From Mucilaginibacter achroorhodeus (lineage in GTDB: Bacteria > Bacteroidota > Bacteroidia > Sphingobacteriales > Sphingobacteriaceae), in the NCBI RefSeq assembly GCF_007846095.1, contig NZ_VOEI01000004.1:248001-312000 (forward strand): a stretch of DNA of 64,000 nt, read 5' to 3'. A program made the translations under genes and the position numbers. The stretch's first letter is position 1; every line of letters starts with the position of its first letter. Shown here in pieces: positions 45,805 to 55,079 of this stretch. The notes under the pieces were generated by a model. That model saw only the letters and a program-made list of their open reading frames with translations, was not told the DNA's origin and searched no databases.

Positions 45805-46476
45805 TTATTTATCCGATGGGTTTTTCTTACCTGCCAGCAACATCTCCATCATCTTAACTATGCGGTTTGCACGTGTTTGTTCCTGTTTCGCGCTTAATAT
45901 CCACAGTACGTATTCTTTGCGGTGAGACCAGGCCAGTTTCTCGTAATAAGCCATTGCGGCCGGTTCTGCCGCCAAAGCTTCCTGCAGATAGGGTGGAAGG
46001 GTTATCTGCCTTTTATCTACATCTATAAATTCTGAGTAGTCATTTTCTTTACGGATGGATGCAGCACTGCCTTCTGAATGCTTCACCAGATGTTCCGGAC
46101 GAAAGCGGAGCGATGTCCATACATTGTTAATAGCAGCCGAAGCCACCGGCCGCAAACCAAAAGGTTTAGTCACTTCCCAACCGCTCATCATCTCCAGGTC
46201 GGTTTCAATACCCGAAGTTTTCTTCGGGTAGATCACCCAGAATATGGTGTCATCTTTTAAAGAAGGTTTTAAATGCTTCAAAACTTCGCTCAGTTCTGCA
46301 CCGGTTTTAACAAATACCTGAATGCCGCTAACCGGTTTGCCTACCGCGAAGGTTAACTCAACACCATCAGGTAGGGGTTCAAGCGTAGCCAGGTAATCTT
46401 CAGGTGCGTTCAATATCAGCCATGTTTGGCCGGGTTTCATTTGCAGCTTTTTGGCAAGCGGACTGCTTTGGGTCAT
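45805..46476 (-). CDS. YdeI/OmpD-associated family protein
   Basis: 223 residues in two parts. N-terminal about 1-130 is a DUF3052-like fold (PGQTWLILNAPEDYLATL, TIFWVIYPKKTSG). C-terminal about 145-215 is the YdeI/OmpD-associated domain: DKRQITLPPYLQEALAAEP then LAWSHRKEYVLWILSAKQEQTRANRI. In other bacteria such proteins have been tied to peptide/bacteriocin protection and polymyxin tolerance, but the molecular action is not known. Single gene. Confidence 0.82.
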   Translation of the reverse strand: MTQSSPLAKKLQMKPGQTWLILNAPEDYLATLEPLPDGVELTFAVGKPVSGIQVFVKTGAELSEVLKHLKPSLKDDTIFWVIYPKKTSGIETDLEMMSGWEVTKPFGLRPVASAAINNVWTSLRFRPEHLVKHSEGSAASIRKENDYSEFIDVDKRQITLPPYLQEALAAEPAAMAYYEKLAWSHRKEYVLWILSAKQEQTRANRIVKMMEMLLAGKKNPSDK

Positions 46477-46541
46477 GGTTAGTTAAGATAGTTTATAGTC
46501 TAAGCAAGTTAAGTAAAACTTTGCGCAATCAGATAAGTTGC

Positions 46542-46624
46542 AACTATGAACTATGAACTATGAACTATGAACTATGAACTATGAACTATGAACTATGAAC
46601 TATGAACTATGAACTATGAACTAT
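46542..46624. repeat. Heptanucleotide tandem repeat (AACTATG), about 12 copies
   Basis: Eleven perfect 7-bp units plus six bases, with no mismatch. The right end (46607-46624) forms the last codons and the TAG stop of the TrmH-type gene, the rest lies downstream of it. Perfect short repeats of this length commonly change copy number. Confidence 0.97.
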
Positions 46625-47143
46625 CTTCACGTAAAAATCCCACAACACAATGCCGGCCGATACCACAATATTAAAAGAGTGTTTTGTGCCAAATTGAGGG
46701 ATCTCAATACAAGCATCGATCTGCTGCATCACTTCATCGCTTGCGCCGTTAACCTCGTTGCCGAATATAAGCGCGTACTTTTTCGCAGGCTCGGGGGTGA
46801 AGGTATTGAGCATGGTACTGTTCTCAGCTTGCTCAATGGCGATAATGGTGTAACCCTCTGTGCGTAAGTGTTCAACGGCCTGTACAGGTGTTTCAAAATA
46901 CTGCCAGTTAACTGAGTTGGTTGCGCCCAGGGCAGTTTTCTCTATCTCCCGATGTGGCGGCTGTGCAGTGATACCACACAAACAGATATGGTCAACCGCG
47001 AAACCATCTGATGTACGGAAGATAGAGCCAATGTTGTGCATGCTACGCACGTTATCAAGCACTACAGCTACAGGAAGTTTATCCTGAGCTTTAAATTCTT
47101 CTACTGAAGCACGATTAAGTTCGTCGAGTTTTAGTTTGCGCAT
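46607..47143 (-). CDS. TrmH/SpoU-family RNA 2'-O-methyltransferase
   Basis: 178 residues. SPOUT motifs: LDNVRSMHNIGSIFRTSDGF (motif 1, about 29), IFGNEVNGAS (motif 2, about 125) and CIEIPQFGTKHSFNIVVSAGIVLWDF (motif 3, about 144, in two parts). Transfers methyl from SAM to a ribose 2'-OH of tRNA or rRNA. Length fits a catalytic domain without the L30e-like N-domain. The last residues VHSS and the stop codon come from the heptamer repeat, so the ancestral C-terminus may have been replaced. Confidence 0.9.
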   Translation of the reverse strand: MRKLKLDELNRASVEEFKAQDKLPVAVVLDNVRSMHNIGSIFRTSDGFAVDHICLCGITAQPPHREIEKTALGATNSVNWQYFETPVQAVEHLRTEGYTIIAIEQAENSTMLNTFTPEPAKKYALIFGNEVNGASDEVMQQIDACIEIPQFGTKHSFNIVVSAGIVLWDFYVKIVHSS

Positions 47144-47165
47144 TATAACGTCTAAAGCCGCAAAT

Positions 47166-48335
47166 TTACGATTTTACAGCTTCATTCAACGTACCTACGC
47201 CATTACCGATGAGTGAACTGTAAACGGCAGGGGCATAACCTACCTTATTTGTGTAGTAAACAATAACCTCTTTGCTAAATTGCTCAAAGGCGCTGCCCTC
47301 AACCAACGCAATGGCGCAGCCGCCAAAGCCTGCGCCGGTCATACGCGCACCGGCTACGTCGGGGTTGGTTTTTGCGTACTCAACCACAGTATCCAGTTCC
47401 TTGCCACTTACTTCGTACAGGTCGCGCAGCGAATCGTGGGAGGCATACATCAACCTGCCAAATTCTGTCAGGTCGTTATCATTCAATGCTTCTGCTGCCA
47501 GTTTAACACGGTCGTTCTCTTCAACCACGTGTTGTGCACGCTTTAATACGGTCTCATCTTCTATCAGGTTCTTGCACTTGTTAAAAGTTTCGGTATCAAT
47601 ATCGCACAAATAAGTAATATCTAACTGCTGCTGCAACGCTTTAAGCGCTGTTTGGCATTCCTGTACGCGTTCGTTGTATTTTGATTCGGCCAGCTTGCGG
47701 GGCTTATTGGTGTTGATGATAGCCAATACGTAGTTGCCCAGGTTGCTGTCTACAGCTTCGTACTCCAATGAGTTGCAATCCAGTTTCAGTGCTTTGTTTT
47801 CTTCACCAAATGCAACAGCAAACTGATCCATAATACCGCAGCTTACTCCGATAAATTTGTTCTCAACCGCTTGAGAAAGCTTAACCAGTTCCAGTCGCGA
47901 GTAACCGGCGTTGAAAAGTTGATTAAGTGCAAACGCTGTCACAACCTCAATGGACGCAGACGACGATAGTCCTGATCCAATAGGGATATCGCCGTAAAAT
48001 AACATATCAAGACCTTGTAATCGCTTGCCGTTTTTTTGAAAATGATCAATAACGCCAATAGGATAGTTATACCAAGTTTCGCCGGTTTTCTGGTAAGAGC
48101 TCTGCAAAGGTACTTCTGCCTGCTCATTAAAATTCAAACTTTTGAATCTGAAGACGTTATCATCATTAGGTGTAACCAACAAATAAGTGCCAAAAGTGAT
48201 AGCACATGGCATTACCAAACCACCATTGTAATCAATGTGTTCGCCGATAAGGTTTACGCGGCCGGGACAAAAAAAAGTATCGACTGCTTGCTTGCCATAA
48301 AGTTCTGTAAACGCTTCTTGAAGTTGACCTTTCAT
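47166..48335 (-). CDS. galK: Galactokinase
   Basis: 389 residues of the GHMP kinase family. Substrate signature GRVNLIGEHIDYNGG (about 25), ATP loop GSGLSSSASIEV (about 117), catalytic Asp in CGIMDQFAVAFG (about 160) and motif 3 GARMTGAGFGGCAIAL (about 329). Makes galactose-1-phosphate for the Leloir pathway. No galT or galE is adjacent. 22 bp upstream of the methyltransferase gene on the same strand. Confidence 0.96.
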   Translation of the reverse strand: MKGQLQEAFTELYGKQAVDTFFCPGRVNLIGEHIDYNGGLVMPCAITFGTYLLVTPNDDNVFRFKSLNFNEQAEVPLQSSYQKTGETWYNYPIGVIDHFQKNGKRLQGLDMLFYGDIPIGSGLSSSASIEVVTAFALNQLFNAGYSRLELVKLSQAVENKFIGVSCGIMDQFAVAFGEENKALKLDCNSLEYEAVDSNLGNYVLAIINTNKPRKLAESKYNERVQECQTALKALQQQLDITYLCDIDTETFNKCKNLIEDETVLKRAQHVVEENDRVKLAAEALNDNDLTEFGRLMYASHDSLRDLYEVSGKELDTVVEYAKTNPDVAGARMTGAGFGGCAIALVEGSAFEQFSKEVIVYYTNKVGYAPAVYSSLIGNGVGTLNEAVKS

Positions 48336-48477
48336 AATTGGTTATCGGTGATCAGGAAACAAATATTGTAAAAAAGACAGTTATTGTTACATCCTGTTCA
48401 AAATAAATTTACAACACAATTTTGGTGGTGCTAAACATCGTTCAGTTTTCTTTGTTGCTTTAGTAAATAACGATATC

Positions 48478-48768
48478 ATGAACCAATACCTGGTAACAGC
48501 ATACGATTATACCGACGAAGGCGCCCTTGAACGCCGCATGAATGTACGCCAACATCACCTGGATAGCGCAAAAGAACTGAAAGCCACTGGCAACTTTATA
48601 TTGGGCGGTGCTATGCTTGATGACGACGGCAAGATGATAGGATCAGTACTGGTGATGCAATTTGAAAGCGAGGAACAATTAGAAGCATGGAAACAGGGAG
48701 AGCCTTACATTACCCAAAAGGTTTGGGAAACAGTCGACGTAAAACCATTTAAGGTTGCGCCGATATGA
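48478..48768 (+). CDS. YciI-like protein
   Basis: 96 residues, dimeric ferredoxin-like fold. Family marks: an N-terminal YLVTAYDY strand, RRMNVRQHHLDSAKELKATG helix with the conserved His (split), GGAMLDDDGKMIGSV, FESEEQLEAWKQGEPYI, and the C-terminal VKPFKVA. Possibly binds a small molecule or acts in an enzyme pathway not identified. Single gene; converges with the next by 2 bp. Confidence 0.88.
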   Translation: MNQYLVTAYDYTDEGALERRMNVRQHHLDSAKELKATGNFILGGAMLDDDGKMIGSVLVMQFESEEQLEAWKQGEPYITQKVWETVDVKPFKVAPI

Positions 48769-48770
48769 TC

Positions 48771-49160
48771 TTAAATAAAAGATTCGTATTCCCAATACCC
48801 TTGCACATTTCTGATATAACGTGCTGTGTACTCTTTACCCTCCGTCCTGAATTGGAATGAGAAGTGCTGTGTAGTAGGGTCTGATGGAAGAAATTGCTCT
48901 ACAATGCTATCAGCTACAAATTTTACCTTTTCGTTTTCTGATGGTTCAAGGGGCTCTGTTTTTAAAGCTTCTCTATAATCCGAAAAGTTAGCGTAAAGCA
49001 GCTTATCGCCTGCATTTTGACGTGCAGCATTAAATGCAGCCTCTTCTGTGGCATCCCGGTATTCTTCCATTGCTTTCAATAATCCGTCAGCAGATATCTC
49101 AGGAAGGCCGTCAGCATCCATAGTATAATATTTGGCGAGTATTTCTTCTTTACTTTTCAC
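48771..49160 (-). CDS. Hypothetical protein
   Basis: 129 residues, acidic, mainly helical at the N-terminus (EEILAKYY, LLKAMEEYRDATEEAAFNAA) with a beta-rich end (HFSFQFRTEGKEYTARYIRN). No known domain seen. GTG start at 49160; a stop codon lies two codons upstream in frame, so no longer form is possible; a shorter one from Met14 is. Lies beyond the aldo/keto reductase terminator, so it has its own promoter. Confidence 0.6.
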   Translation of the reverse strand: MKSKEEILAKYYTMDADGLPEISADGLLKAMEEYRDATEEAAFNAARQNAGDKLLYANFSDYREALKTEPLEPSENEKVKFVADSIVEQFLPSDPTTQHFSFQFRTEGKEYTARYIRNVQGYWEYESFI

Positions 49161-49182
49161 GCCCTAAAAATAGCAGAAAAAT

Positions 49183-49210
49183 AAAAAAGGATGCCGTGCA
49201 TGGCATCCTT
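49183..49210 (-). terminator. Terminator after aldo/keto reductase
   Basis: Nine-bp stem AAGGATGCC/GGCATCCTT (49187-49195 with 49202-49210), six-base loop and, on the minus strand, a run of T. 15 bp beyond the reductase stop at 49226. Confidence 0.82.
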
Positions 49211-49225
49211 CAAAATTATAGTTTG

Positions 49226-50095
49226 TTAACCTACCGGAGGCGCAATGCCATCCAATTGGTCTATGTCGTCAGCGTCCAAGTTTATCTCTGCTGATTTCAT
49301 ATTTTCTTCGAGATGGCCTACGCTTGATGTGCCCGGTATCAACAAAATATTTTTTGAGTGCTGCAGCAACCAGTTTAAGGCAACCTGGTGCACCGTAGCG
49401 CCGTGTTTTTCGGCTACTTTTTGCAAAATCTCCTGGCTGGCAACATTCCCTGCGTTAAGCGGGAACCATGGTATAAAGGCTATATCATTATCCTCGCAGT
49501 AGTTTAATACACCTTCCCATTTGCGGTTATCAACGCTGTACATATTCTGCACTGATACTACTTCAAAAAATTCCTGGGCATGTTTAATATCATCAACACT
49601 AACTTCAGATAAACCGATATGGACAATTTTACCCTCTTGCTGTGCTTGCTTTAAAAACCCGAAAGTTTCTTCGGCAGGCACCTTAGGGTCTATCCTGTGT
49701 AACTGATACAGATCTATGCGATCAAGTTTCAATCGTTTCAGGCTTCCCTCTAATGCTTCCTTCAAATGTTTTGGGCTTGCGTCAACCGGCCACTGGTCAG
49801 GCCCGGTGCGGAGCAGTCCGCCTTTTGTGCCTATTACTAAGCCGGCAGGGTATGGGTACAAAGCTTCGGCTATTAATTCTTCAGATACGTGCGGGCCATA
49901 GCTGTCTGCGGTATCTATAAAATTTACGCCTAACTCAACTGCACGCTTTAATACACGAATAGCCTCGTCTTTATCTTGCGGCGGGCCCCAAATGCCTTTG
50001 CCTGTAATGCGCATAGCGCCATAGCCCAAACGGTTAACGGTAAGCTCACCGCCTATTGTGAAATTTGGTGAAATATTATTTGTTACGTTACTCAT
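49226..50095 (-). CDS. Aldo/keto reductase
   Basis: 289 residues, NADPH-dependent (beta/alpha)8 barrel. Catalytic tetrad can be placed: Asp and Tyr in FIDTADSYGP (about 60-66), Lys in VIGTKGG (about 88) and His in LYQLHRID (about 132). LSEVSVDDI and IPGTSSVGHLEENM at the C-terminus bind the cofactor phosphate. Type is like YdbC/AKR groups acting on aldehydes or ketones. Single gene with its own terminator. Confidence 0.93.
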   Translation of the reverse strand: MSNVTNNISPNFTIGGELTVNRLGYGAMRITGKGIWGPPQDKDEAIRVLKRAVELGVNFIDTADSYGPHVSEELIAEALYPYPAGLVIGTKGGLLRTGPDQWPVDASPKHLKEALEGSLKRLKLDRIDLYQLHRIDPKVPAEETFGFLKQAQQEGKIVHIGLSEVSVDDIKHAQEFFEVVSVQNMYSVDNRKWEGVLNYCEDNDIAFIPWFPLNAGNVASQEILQKVAEKHGATVHQVALNWLLQHSKNILLIPGTSSVGHLEENMKSAEINLDADDIDQLDGIAPPVG

Positions 50096-50202
50096 AAGTT
50101 GATCTTTAAGATATATAAGAATAACGCCTGCTGTGTCCTATTGTTCGCCAAAAAGCTCACACCATTGTCATAAACTTTGGCGTGATAAACTGTTGATAGC
50201 CG

Positions 50203-50607
50203 CTATCTCCAAATACCGATGATTGCGCCCATTACGGTAAGCGTAACCGCGCTATAACCGCCGTTTATAAAAATGAGGCGCCAGCTTTTAAGTTCAAACA
50301 AACTATGGATCGCAATTGCACTGAATGTCCAGATGCCGGCGAGGAAGCCCGCGGTTGCGCCCCAGCTTAGATCGGTTTTAGCATCAGCAAGAAACATGGC
50401 CAGGTTAAATGCCATGAGTAACGAAAAGAACGCTGTAAAGCCAAATATTTTGCCCTTGTTTCCTTGCTGTATAGCATCAGTTGTTAAACCGTTGTCGGCC
50501 ATCCAGGCTTTACCGAAAACTGCAGGAGCATACCAGATACCACCAATAGCAAACCCCGATAAAGCTGCTACCAATACCGCAGGTAAATTAAGTTGTGATA
50601 AATTCAT
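50203..50607 (-). CDS. DUF1761 membrane protein
   Basis: 134 residues, four membrane helices (about 10-28, 52-72, 82-102, 112-132). The N-terminal VAALSGFAIGGIWYAPAVFGKAWM segment is the DUF1761 signature. Function unknown in the family. Single gene. Confidence 0.8.
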   Translation of the reverse strand: MNLSQLNLPAVLVAALSGFAIGGIWYAPAVFGKAWMADNGLTTDAIQQGNKGKIFGFTAFFSLLMAFNLAMFLADAKTDLSWGATAGFLAGIWTFSAIAIHSLFELKSWRLIFINGGYSAVTLTVMGAIIGIWR

Positions 50608-50661
50608 AGTAATCAGGTTTAATTGCCTGAATATACGAAGATGCTATTAATTCAAAAACAA

Positions 50662-53379
50662 CTACTTAACCGTGTAACGATATATATAACGGCCTAAGTT
50701 ACCATCCGCATCAAAACCCTCAATTGTAGCACGGTAGGTGCCGCGGCCATCGGCATTAAAGAAATCAACAGAAGTGGTACCAGTTACCTTATCGGTTCTA
50801 ACTTTTGGGCTCCAGTAAATTGTACTGCGCAGGTCTCCGCCAAAGGCACCTTGTTTTAAGGCATCATACTTAGGCGAATAAAACTCTTTAGCCACTGCAT
50901 AACCAAAACCATTATAGGTAAGCACATTTCCTTTCGGGATCATATCCTGTAATTGCTGTAAAGTTATCCGCTCACCCTTTGGTTTCTTTTTCGTAATGAT
51001 AGATATGATACCATCTGATTGATATGTTCTGTTTATTGAACTTACGCCATCACTTTTAAATACGTCTATTACTTCAACATCACGCCCTGCAATGCTGTTC
51101 AAATACCCGTAGTCAACAACTTTACCATCTACAAACACCTGTATGGGTAACTTATTGGAGTTAGAAATATTTTTGGAGAAATATAAGTTGTTATCTTCTG
51201 CCGTAACGCCTAAAAGATTTGCCGGGAGACATACGTAGAGATTTGGACAATCTTGAAACCTCTCGCCTGTGAGGCTTTGGTCTGACATGGCCGGTAGTCC
51301 GCTAAGCATGCTATAGTCCTTGTAGCTCGGCTTTTTTACCATTGGCTTTGCCTTAATCGTTACTTCCTTTAAAGTATGCGTGTTATCATACTGCCTTTTG
51401 CTGTTGACAAGTAATGGCTTAAAGGCACTGTCGATATTCATTATTTCGTCAAGGTTGTAAATATTCTTGGTTGCAGGCTGGTATGGGTCCCCGTTAACGC
51501 TGATCACCAAGTTACGGCTGTTAACATTGCCGCGTGCATTTAAAACTATCTCGGCAGAATCGGCAAAGTCAAGTTTAGAAACTTTGAAGTTGCCCTCCAT
51601 ATCGGTCATAGTTTCAGTAAAAAATCTTTTTGATGGTATCTGCAACCTCAAATTACCTCTCGAAATTGGCATGCCTGTATTGTTCCTAAGCATACCGGTT
51701 ATCTCTAATCCGTTTTGTTCTGGCTGCAAAACTATTTGCGGTACTTTATTAAGGATAACATTACGATAAGATATACGGCGATACCCCTGAGTAAGCATCA
51801 ATACGTCAAGATCTGCAGCTGCATTGGCATTTTTTGTAAGAAAATAATAATTAGGTTTCTCAACATTGCCCTTAAGTTCTGATGTAAGTAGCAGATTTGA
51901 TAAAATAGTAGTTTCGTTATCCTCATCATACGGAACTTTGCTTTCGTCAATTACCGAGATAGAGAAATCGCCTGCTACAGGAGCTGCTCCTTTTTTGGCG
52001 GCAACCTGCAGATGGACTTTTTGACGGGCACCATAGGTCTTCTTATCAGAGTTTAAGGCAATATTTAGTGCATCGTTACGCTGTACAAATATCACGCGCT
52101 CTGCGAGTATGACGCCCCGCTCGCTCATTAAACTGAATTGGATTACTCCGGTAGGAAATTTATCGCGTGGAATTGATGAAGTAAAAGTTTCCTGTGTGAG
52201 AGCGGTTTGGGCGGCAAAATAAACCGCACCGCCATTTTGCGCTAACACATAATACATTTTACCCTGGTTAGCTGCAAAGTAAGCTTGGTTAGCCGTTAGT
52301 TTAATATTAACATTGTTTGGGTCAAAATTATTAACAGCCAAGCTTATACCAGAAGGTTTAATGCGCGGCATATCATAAGAAGCCGTTGAACCGTCTGAGA
52401 AAGTAATATTAGCCTTATACGTTTTGCCATCCTGCGGTGTAAGGGTAAAAACGCCCATACCAGCGTGCTGAGATTGAAGCTGGGCCACGGTTGTACCTGT
52501 ATTATCTATTACTACACCTTTGATGTTTGTGCCTAAGCCATTGGCATTGATAGCTTTGAAAGCTATTTTAGATTCTACCCCCAGTGTTAATTCACCACCT
52601 TCAGGAAAAAATTGAACATCATGCTGTTCCGCAGCACCCTGTAATGGAAACCGATCAAGCTTTTCCTTTTTACCTGGGGTTTCTAAATTAGCGATCAGCG
52701 TGGCTTTTTGGAGGTTGGTATTGGCAGCTTCGCTAAGCGGCACTGTAATGTTTCCATTGGCATCTGTTGTGGCTTTCCCTTTTGCAACTTCATCTCCATT
52801 GGCATTTGCTATGCTCCAGTTTACACGCCTGTTAGCCAAACCGGCCCCACCGGTTTCTTTGTATGCTATTACTGCAATCGGTTTACCGGTATTTTTAAAC
52901 GTAATACCCGTGTTAATGCCTTCAATTATAGAGTTGCCGATAGTGATATTTTTATTAAAATAGTAGTCGGGATCATAATTACGCATGTATTGCGTGTATC
53001 CTCTTAGGTGATAATTTCCCTGGCGATAGGTTTCTGCCGGAAGAAAGATGTTACCATGGGCAGTACCGTTAACAACCGGCATTTTAAGAACTTTAATTAT
53101 CGAATCCTTATCATTTGCTATATCAACATAAACAATATTGCTTAACACAGTAGGCTGATGCTTGTCAATGGTAACATAAGCTTTAAACCAAATGGTGTCG
53201 CCTGCCGTGTAATAGGGCTTATCTAAATGCAGGTAAACCTTTTCAAAAGGAAAGGCATTGATATATTGAGAGGTTTTTGTAACAATAGTTTTGATACCAA
53301 TGGTATCCCGTTGAGCAAAAACGGTTGAAACTGAAAACAAACACGAAAACAAAAACAGTGTAAATTTCTTAAGGTTCAT
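50662..53379 (-). CDS. Exported MG2-domain protein with carboxypeptidase-like and plug-like C-terminal domains
   Basis: 905 residues. Signal peptide about 1-22 (VFA-Q). N-terminal macroglobulin MG2 domain: VYLHLDKPYYTAGDTIWFKAYV (about 48, in parts) and a FLPAETYRQGNYHLRGYTQYM strand. Further Ig-like macroglobulin domains follow, then a carboxypeptidase regulatory-like insert (MLRNNTGMPISRGNLRLQ, about 555) and a TonB-plug-like domain near the end (FVDGKVVDYGYLNSIAGRDVEVIDV, split, about 755; GIISIITKK). In Bacteroidetes such proteins sit at the outer membrane and are of unknown substrate; no SusD partner is nearby. Single gene. Confidence 0.82.
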   Translation of the reverse strand: MNLKKFTLFLFSCLFSVSTVFAQRDTIGIKTIVTKTSQYINAFPFEKVYLHLDKPYYTAGDTIWFKAYVTIDKHQPTVLSNIVYVDIANDKDSIIKVLKMPVVNGTAHGNIFLPAETYRQGNYHLRGYTQYMRNYDPDYYFNKNITIGNSIIEGINTGITFKNTGKPIAVIAYKETGGAGLANRRVNWSIANANGDEVAKGKATTDANGNITVPLSEAANTNLQKATLIANLETPGKKEKLDRFPLQGAAEQHDVQFFPEGGELTLGVESKIAFKAINANGLGTNIKGVVIDNTGTTVAQLQSQHAGMGVFTLTPQDGKTYKANITFSDGSTASYDMPRIKPSGISLAVNNFDPNNVNIKLTANQAYFAANQGKMYYVLAQNGGAVYFAAQTALTQETFTSSIPRDKFPTGVIQFSLMSERGVILAERVIFVQRNDALNIALNSDKKTYGARQKVHLQVAAKKGAAPVAGDFSISVIDESKVPYDEDNETTILSNLLLTSELKGNVEKPNYYFLTKNANAAADLDVLMLTQGYRRISYRNVILNKVPQIVLQPEQNGLEITGMLRNNTGMPISRGNLRLQIPSKRFFTETMTDMEGNFKVSKLDFADSAEIVLNARGNVNSRNLVISVNGDPYQPATKNIYNLDEIMNIDSAFKPLLVNSKRQYDNTHTLKEVTIKAKPMVKKPSYKDYSMLSGLPAMSDQSLTGERFQDCPNLYVCLPANLLGVTAEDNNLYFSKNISNSNKLPIQVFVDGKVVDYGYLNSIAGRDVEVIDVFKSDGVSSINRTYQSDGIISIITKKKPKGERITLQQLQDMIPKGNVLTYNGFGYAVAKEFYSPKYDALKQGAFGGDLRSTIYWSPKVRTDKVTGTTSVDFFNADGRGTYRATIEGFDADGNLGRYIYRYTVK

Positions 53380-53483
53380 ATCTCAGAATGATATAGCGCG
53401 GCTAATATAAACATTTAGCCTAAGCCATAGCTTCTACAAGCGGGCTTTTAACATTTCATTAACTCTATCAGCAACAAAAATTT

Positions 53484-53491
53484 TACATTTG
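53484..53491 (+). promoter_or_regulatory. Putative -7 box for the CYTH gene
   Basis: TACATTTG fits TAnnTTTG, 42 bp before the ATG at 53534. No -33 box at the usual distance. Confidence 0.35.
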
Positions 53492-53533
53492 AAGCTAAAT
53501 GTTTAAATAAATTACTGTAAAAATTAAGCTACA

Positions 53534-54001
53534 ATGGGCCAGGAGATAGAGAGAAAGTTTTTGGTAGATCATGATAAATGGAATGCCCTAAAAAAGCCGA
53601 AAGGTAATGTCTACAAGCAAGGGTACATTTTAAATGAAGAAACACGTACCGTACGCATAAGAGTTACAAATAATACAGCATACATTACGCTGAAAGGAGC
53701 GGCCGATGGTATAAGCAGGAGTGAATTTGAATACGAGATACCAAAACTACAGGGCTCACAGATACTTGCTGAATTTGCAACGTCATCAGTAGAGAAAACC
53801 AGGTACAATATTTCTTACAAGGGGCATCTGTGGGAGGTTGACGTTTTTGAAGGAAGTAACAAAGGATTGATTGTTGCAGAGATCGAATTGAAAACTGAGG
53901 ATGAGAGCTTTGAAAATCCTGATTGGGTAACAGAAGAGGTAAGTTATGACAGCCGTTATACCAATGCAATGCTATCTGTAAAGCCTTACAGCAGGTGGTA
54001 A
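53534..54001 (+). CDS. CYTH-domain triphosphatase
   Basis: 155 residues, triphosphate tunnel metalloenzyme fold. ExExK motif EIERK at 4-8, then basic strands RTVRIRV and AYITLKG, SRSEFEYEIP (about 63), KTRYNI, WEVDVFEG and the acidic VAEIEL. Family members cleave inorganic or thiamine triphosphate; some are class IV adenylate cyclases. Length suits the short bacterial triphosphatases. Single gene with strong terminator. Confidence 0.93.
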   Translation: MGQEIERKFLVDHDKWNALKKPKGNVYKQGYILNEETRTVRIRVTNNTAYITLKGAADGISRSEFEYEIPKLQGSQILAEFATSSVEKTRYNISYKGHLWEVDVFEGSNKGLIVAEIELKTEDESFENPDWVTEEVSYDSRYTNAMLSVKPYSRW

Positions 54002-54003
54002 TA

Positions 54004-54033
54004 AAAAAGGCCTGCAAAACTGCAGGCCTTTTT
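54004..54033. terminator. Bidirectional terminator between CYTH gene and next small gene
   Basis: 13-bp stem AAAAAGGCCTGCA/TGCAGGCCTTTTT, loop AAAC, with A and T runs at its flanks. Converging genes end at 54001 and 54052. Confidence 0.9.
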
Positions 54034-54051
54034 TTCTAATGTTATTATTAT

Positions 54052-54267
54052 TTACCAGCCAGAGCCTTTTTTAGCGTTACCATTTTTGATATGCTCTTCT
54101 GCCGCAGCTTTACCCATAATTGCTGCCATTTTGTTTCCTTCGGCATCTTTACCGGTAGCAATATATCTGCCTGATTTTACATCAATAACCGGATCGATCA
54201 TTGGAACATTCTTGGTTTTTGTTTTAACTGAATAGGCGGTAATTCCACCTTCTTTTTTTGCTGCCAT
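54052..54267 (-). CDS. Small basic protein, hypothetical
   Basis: 71 residues from the ATG at 54267 (MAAKKEGGITAYSVKTKTKN...). A longer frame to 54378 exists but its extra residues look like non-coding sequence. Contains Lys-rich N-terminus, a short beta part (IATGKDAEGNKMAAI) and a helix (GKAAAEEHIKNG) ending KKGSGW. Looks cytoplasmic. No domain recognised. Confidence 0.65.
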   Translation of the reverse strand: MAAKKEGGITAYSVKTKTKNVPMIDPVIDVKSGRYIATGKDAEGNKMAAIMGKAAAEEHIKNGNAKKGSGW

Positions 54268-54497
54268 GTTTAAGTTTTTTGTTTTCTGTAAGTAATGTAT
54301 TAATTCCGTTTGTGCTAATACTGGCTTAAAAAGCCTGTTGCAAGCCATAACGTGGGCAATATATATATAAATGTGCAACTAACAAATTTAAAAGCCACAA
54401 TCGCAATCTATAACCGCTATTGCCAGTATAATGTTACACAATTAACAACATTTACTCCCCAATGTTGTTTAGCTGTAAACAAAAACTGAGATCAACA

Positions 54498-55004
54498 ATG
54501 AAACCTTATTTTTTAGTATGCGCGCTTGCATTAGCCTCCTGCGCTGGAAATGGAGAAAAGAAATCTGACACGACGGCTAATGTTAGTGGCGACACTACCG
54601 CAAAATCTGAAATGAAAGCACCTGCGCAAAAGATGGATTATTGCTTTATCCGTACAGAGGGTACAAGTAACCAGGATACCACCGCTGTACATTTATTATT
54701 AAAAGGCGATAAAGTGACCGGTGAAATGAAGTGGTTACCAAAGGAAAAGGATAGCCGAAAGGGAACCTTGAATGGAACATTAACGGGTAACGAGATAAAA
54801 GCGGTTTGGAGCTTTATGCAGGAAGGTATGAAAGACTCTATGAATGTAGCTTTTAAACTATCAGGACAGGAACTGGCGCAAAAGCCATTTAAAGTTAATG
54901 CTGCAGATGGTAGACAGATTACCGATGATGCCGCCAGATATACTTTAACATACAAATTGGATAATTGTAGCCAGTTCAAAACTGCCGGTAAACCGGCTAT
55001 GTAA
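54498..55004 (+). CDS. Small lipoprotein, hypothetical
   Basis: 168 residues from ATG 54498. Lipoprotein signal with lipobox LASC (Cys about 14), a Thr/Ser/Lys-rich linker, and a beta-rich domain with CFIRTEGTSNQDTTAVHLLL, then KGTLNGTLTGNEIKAVW and a C-terminal Cys near LDNCSQF. One disulfide is possible. Not recognised beyond being a surface or periplasmic lipoprotein. Ends with its own terminator and converges on the peptide array. Confidence 0.78.
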   Translation: MKPYFLVCALALASCAGNGEKKSDTTANVSGDTTAKSEMKAPAQKMDYCFIRTEGTSNQDTTAVHLLLKGDKVTGEMKWLPKEKDSRKGTLNGTLTGNEIKAVWSFMQEGMKDSMNVAFKLSGQELAQKPFKVNAADGRQITDDAARYTLTYKLDNCSQFKTAGKPAM

Positions 55005-55029
55005 ATTATTTGGCCTCGCGCCTTCTTAC

Positions 55030-55058
55030 GCCTCGTTGATTTTTAACGGGGCATTTTT
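55030..55058 (+). terminator. Terminator after the small lipoprotein gene
   Basis: Eight-bp stem GCCTCGTT/AACGGGGC (one G:T pair), seven-base loop and ATTTTT, 26 bp after the stop codon. Confidence 0.75.
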
Positions 55059-55079
55059 GTATATAATGATTGCACGAAA

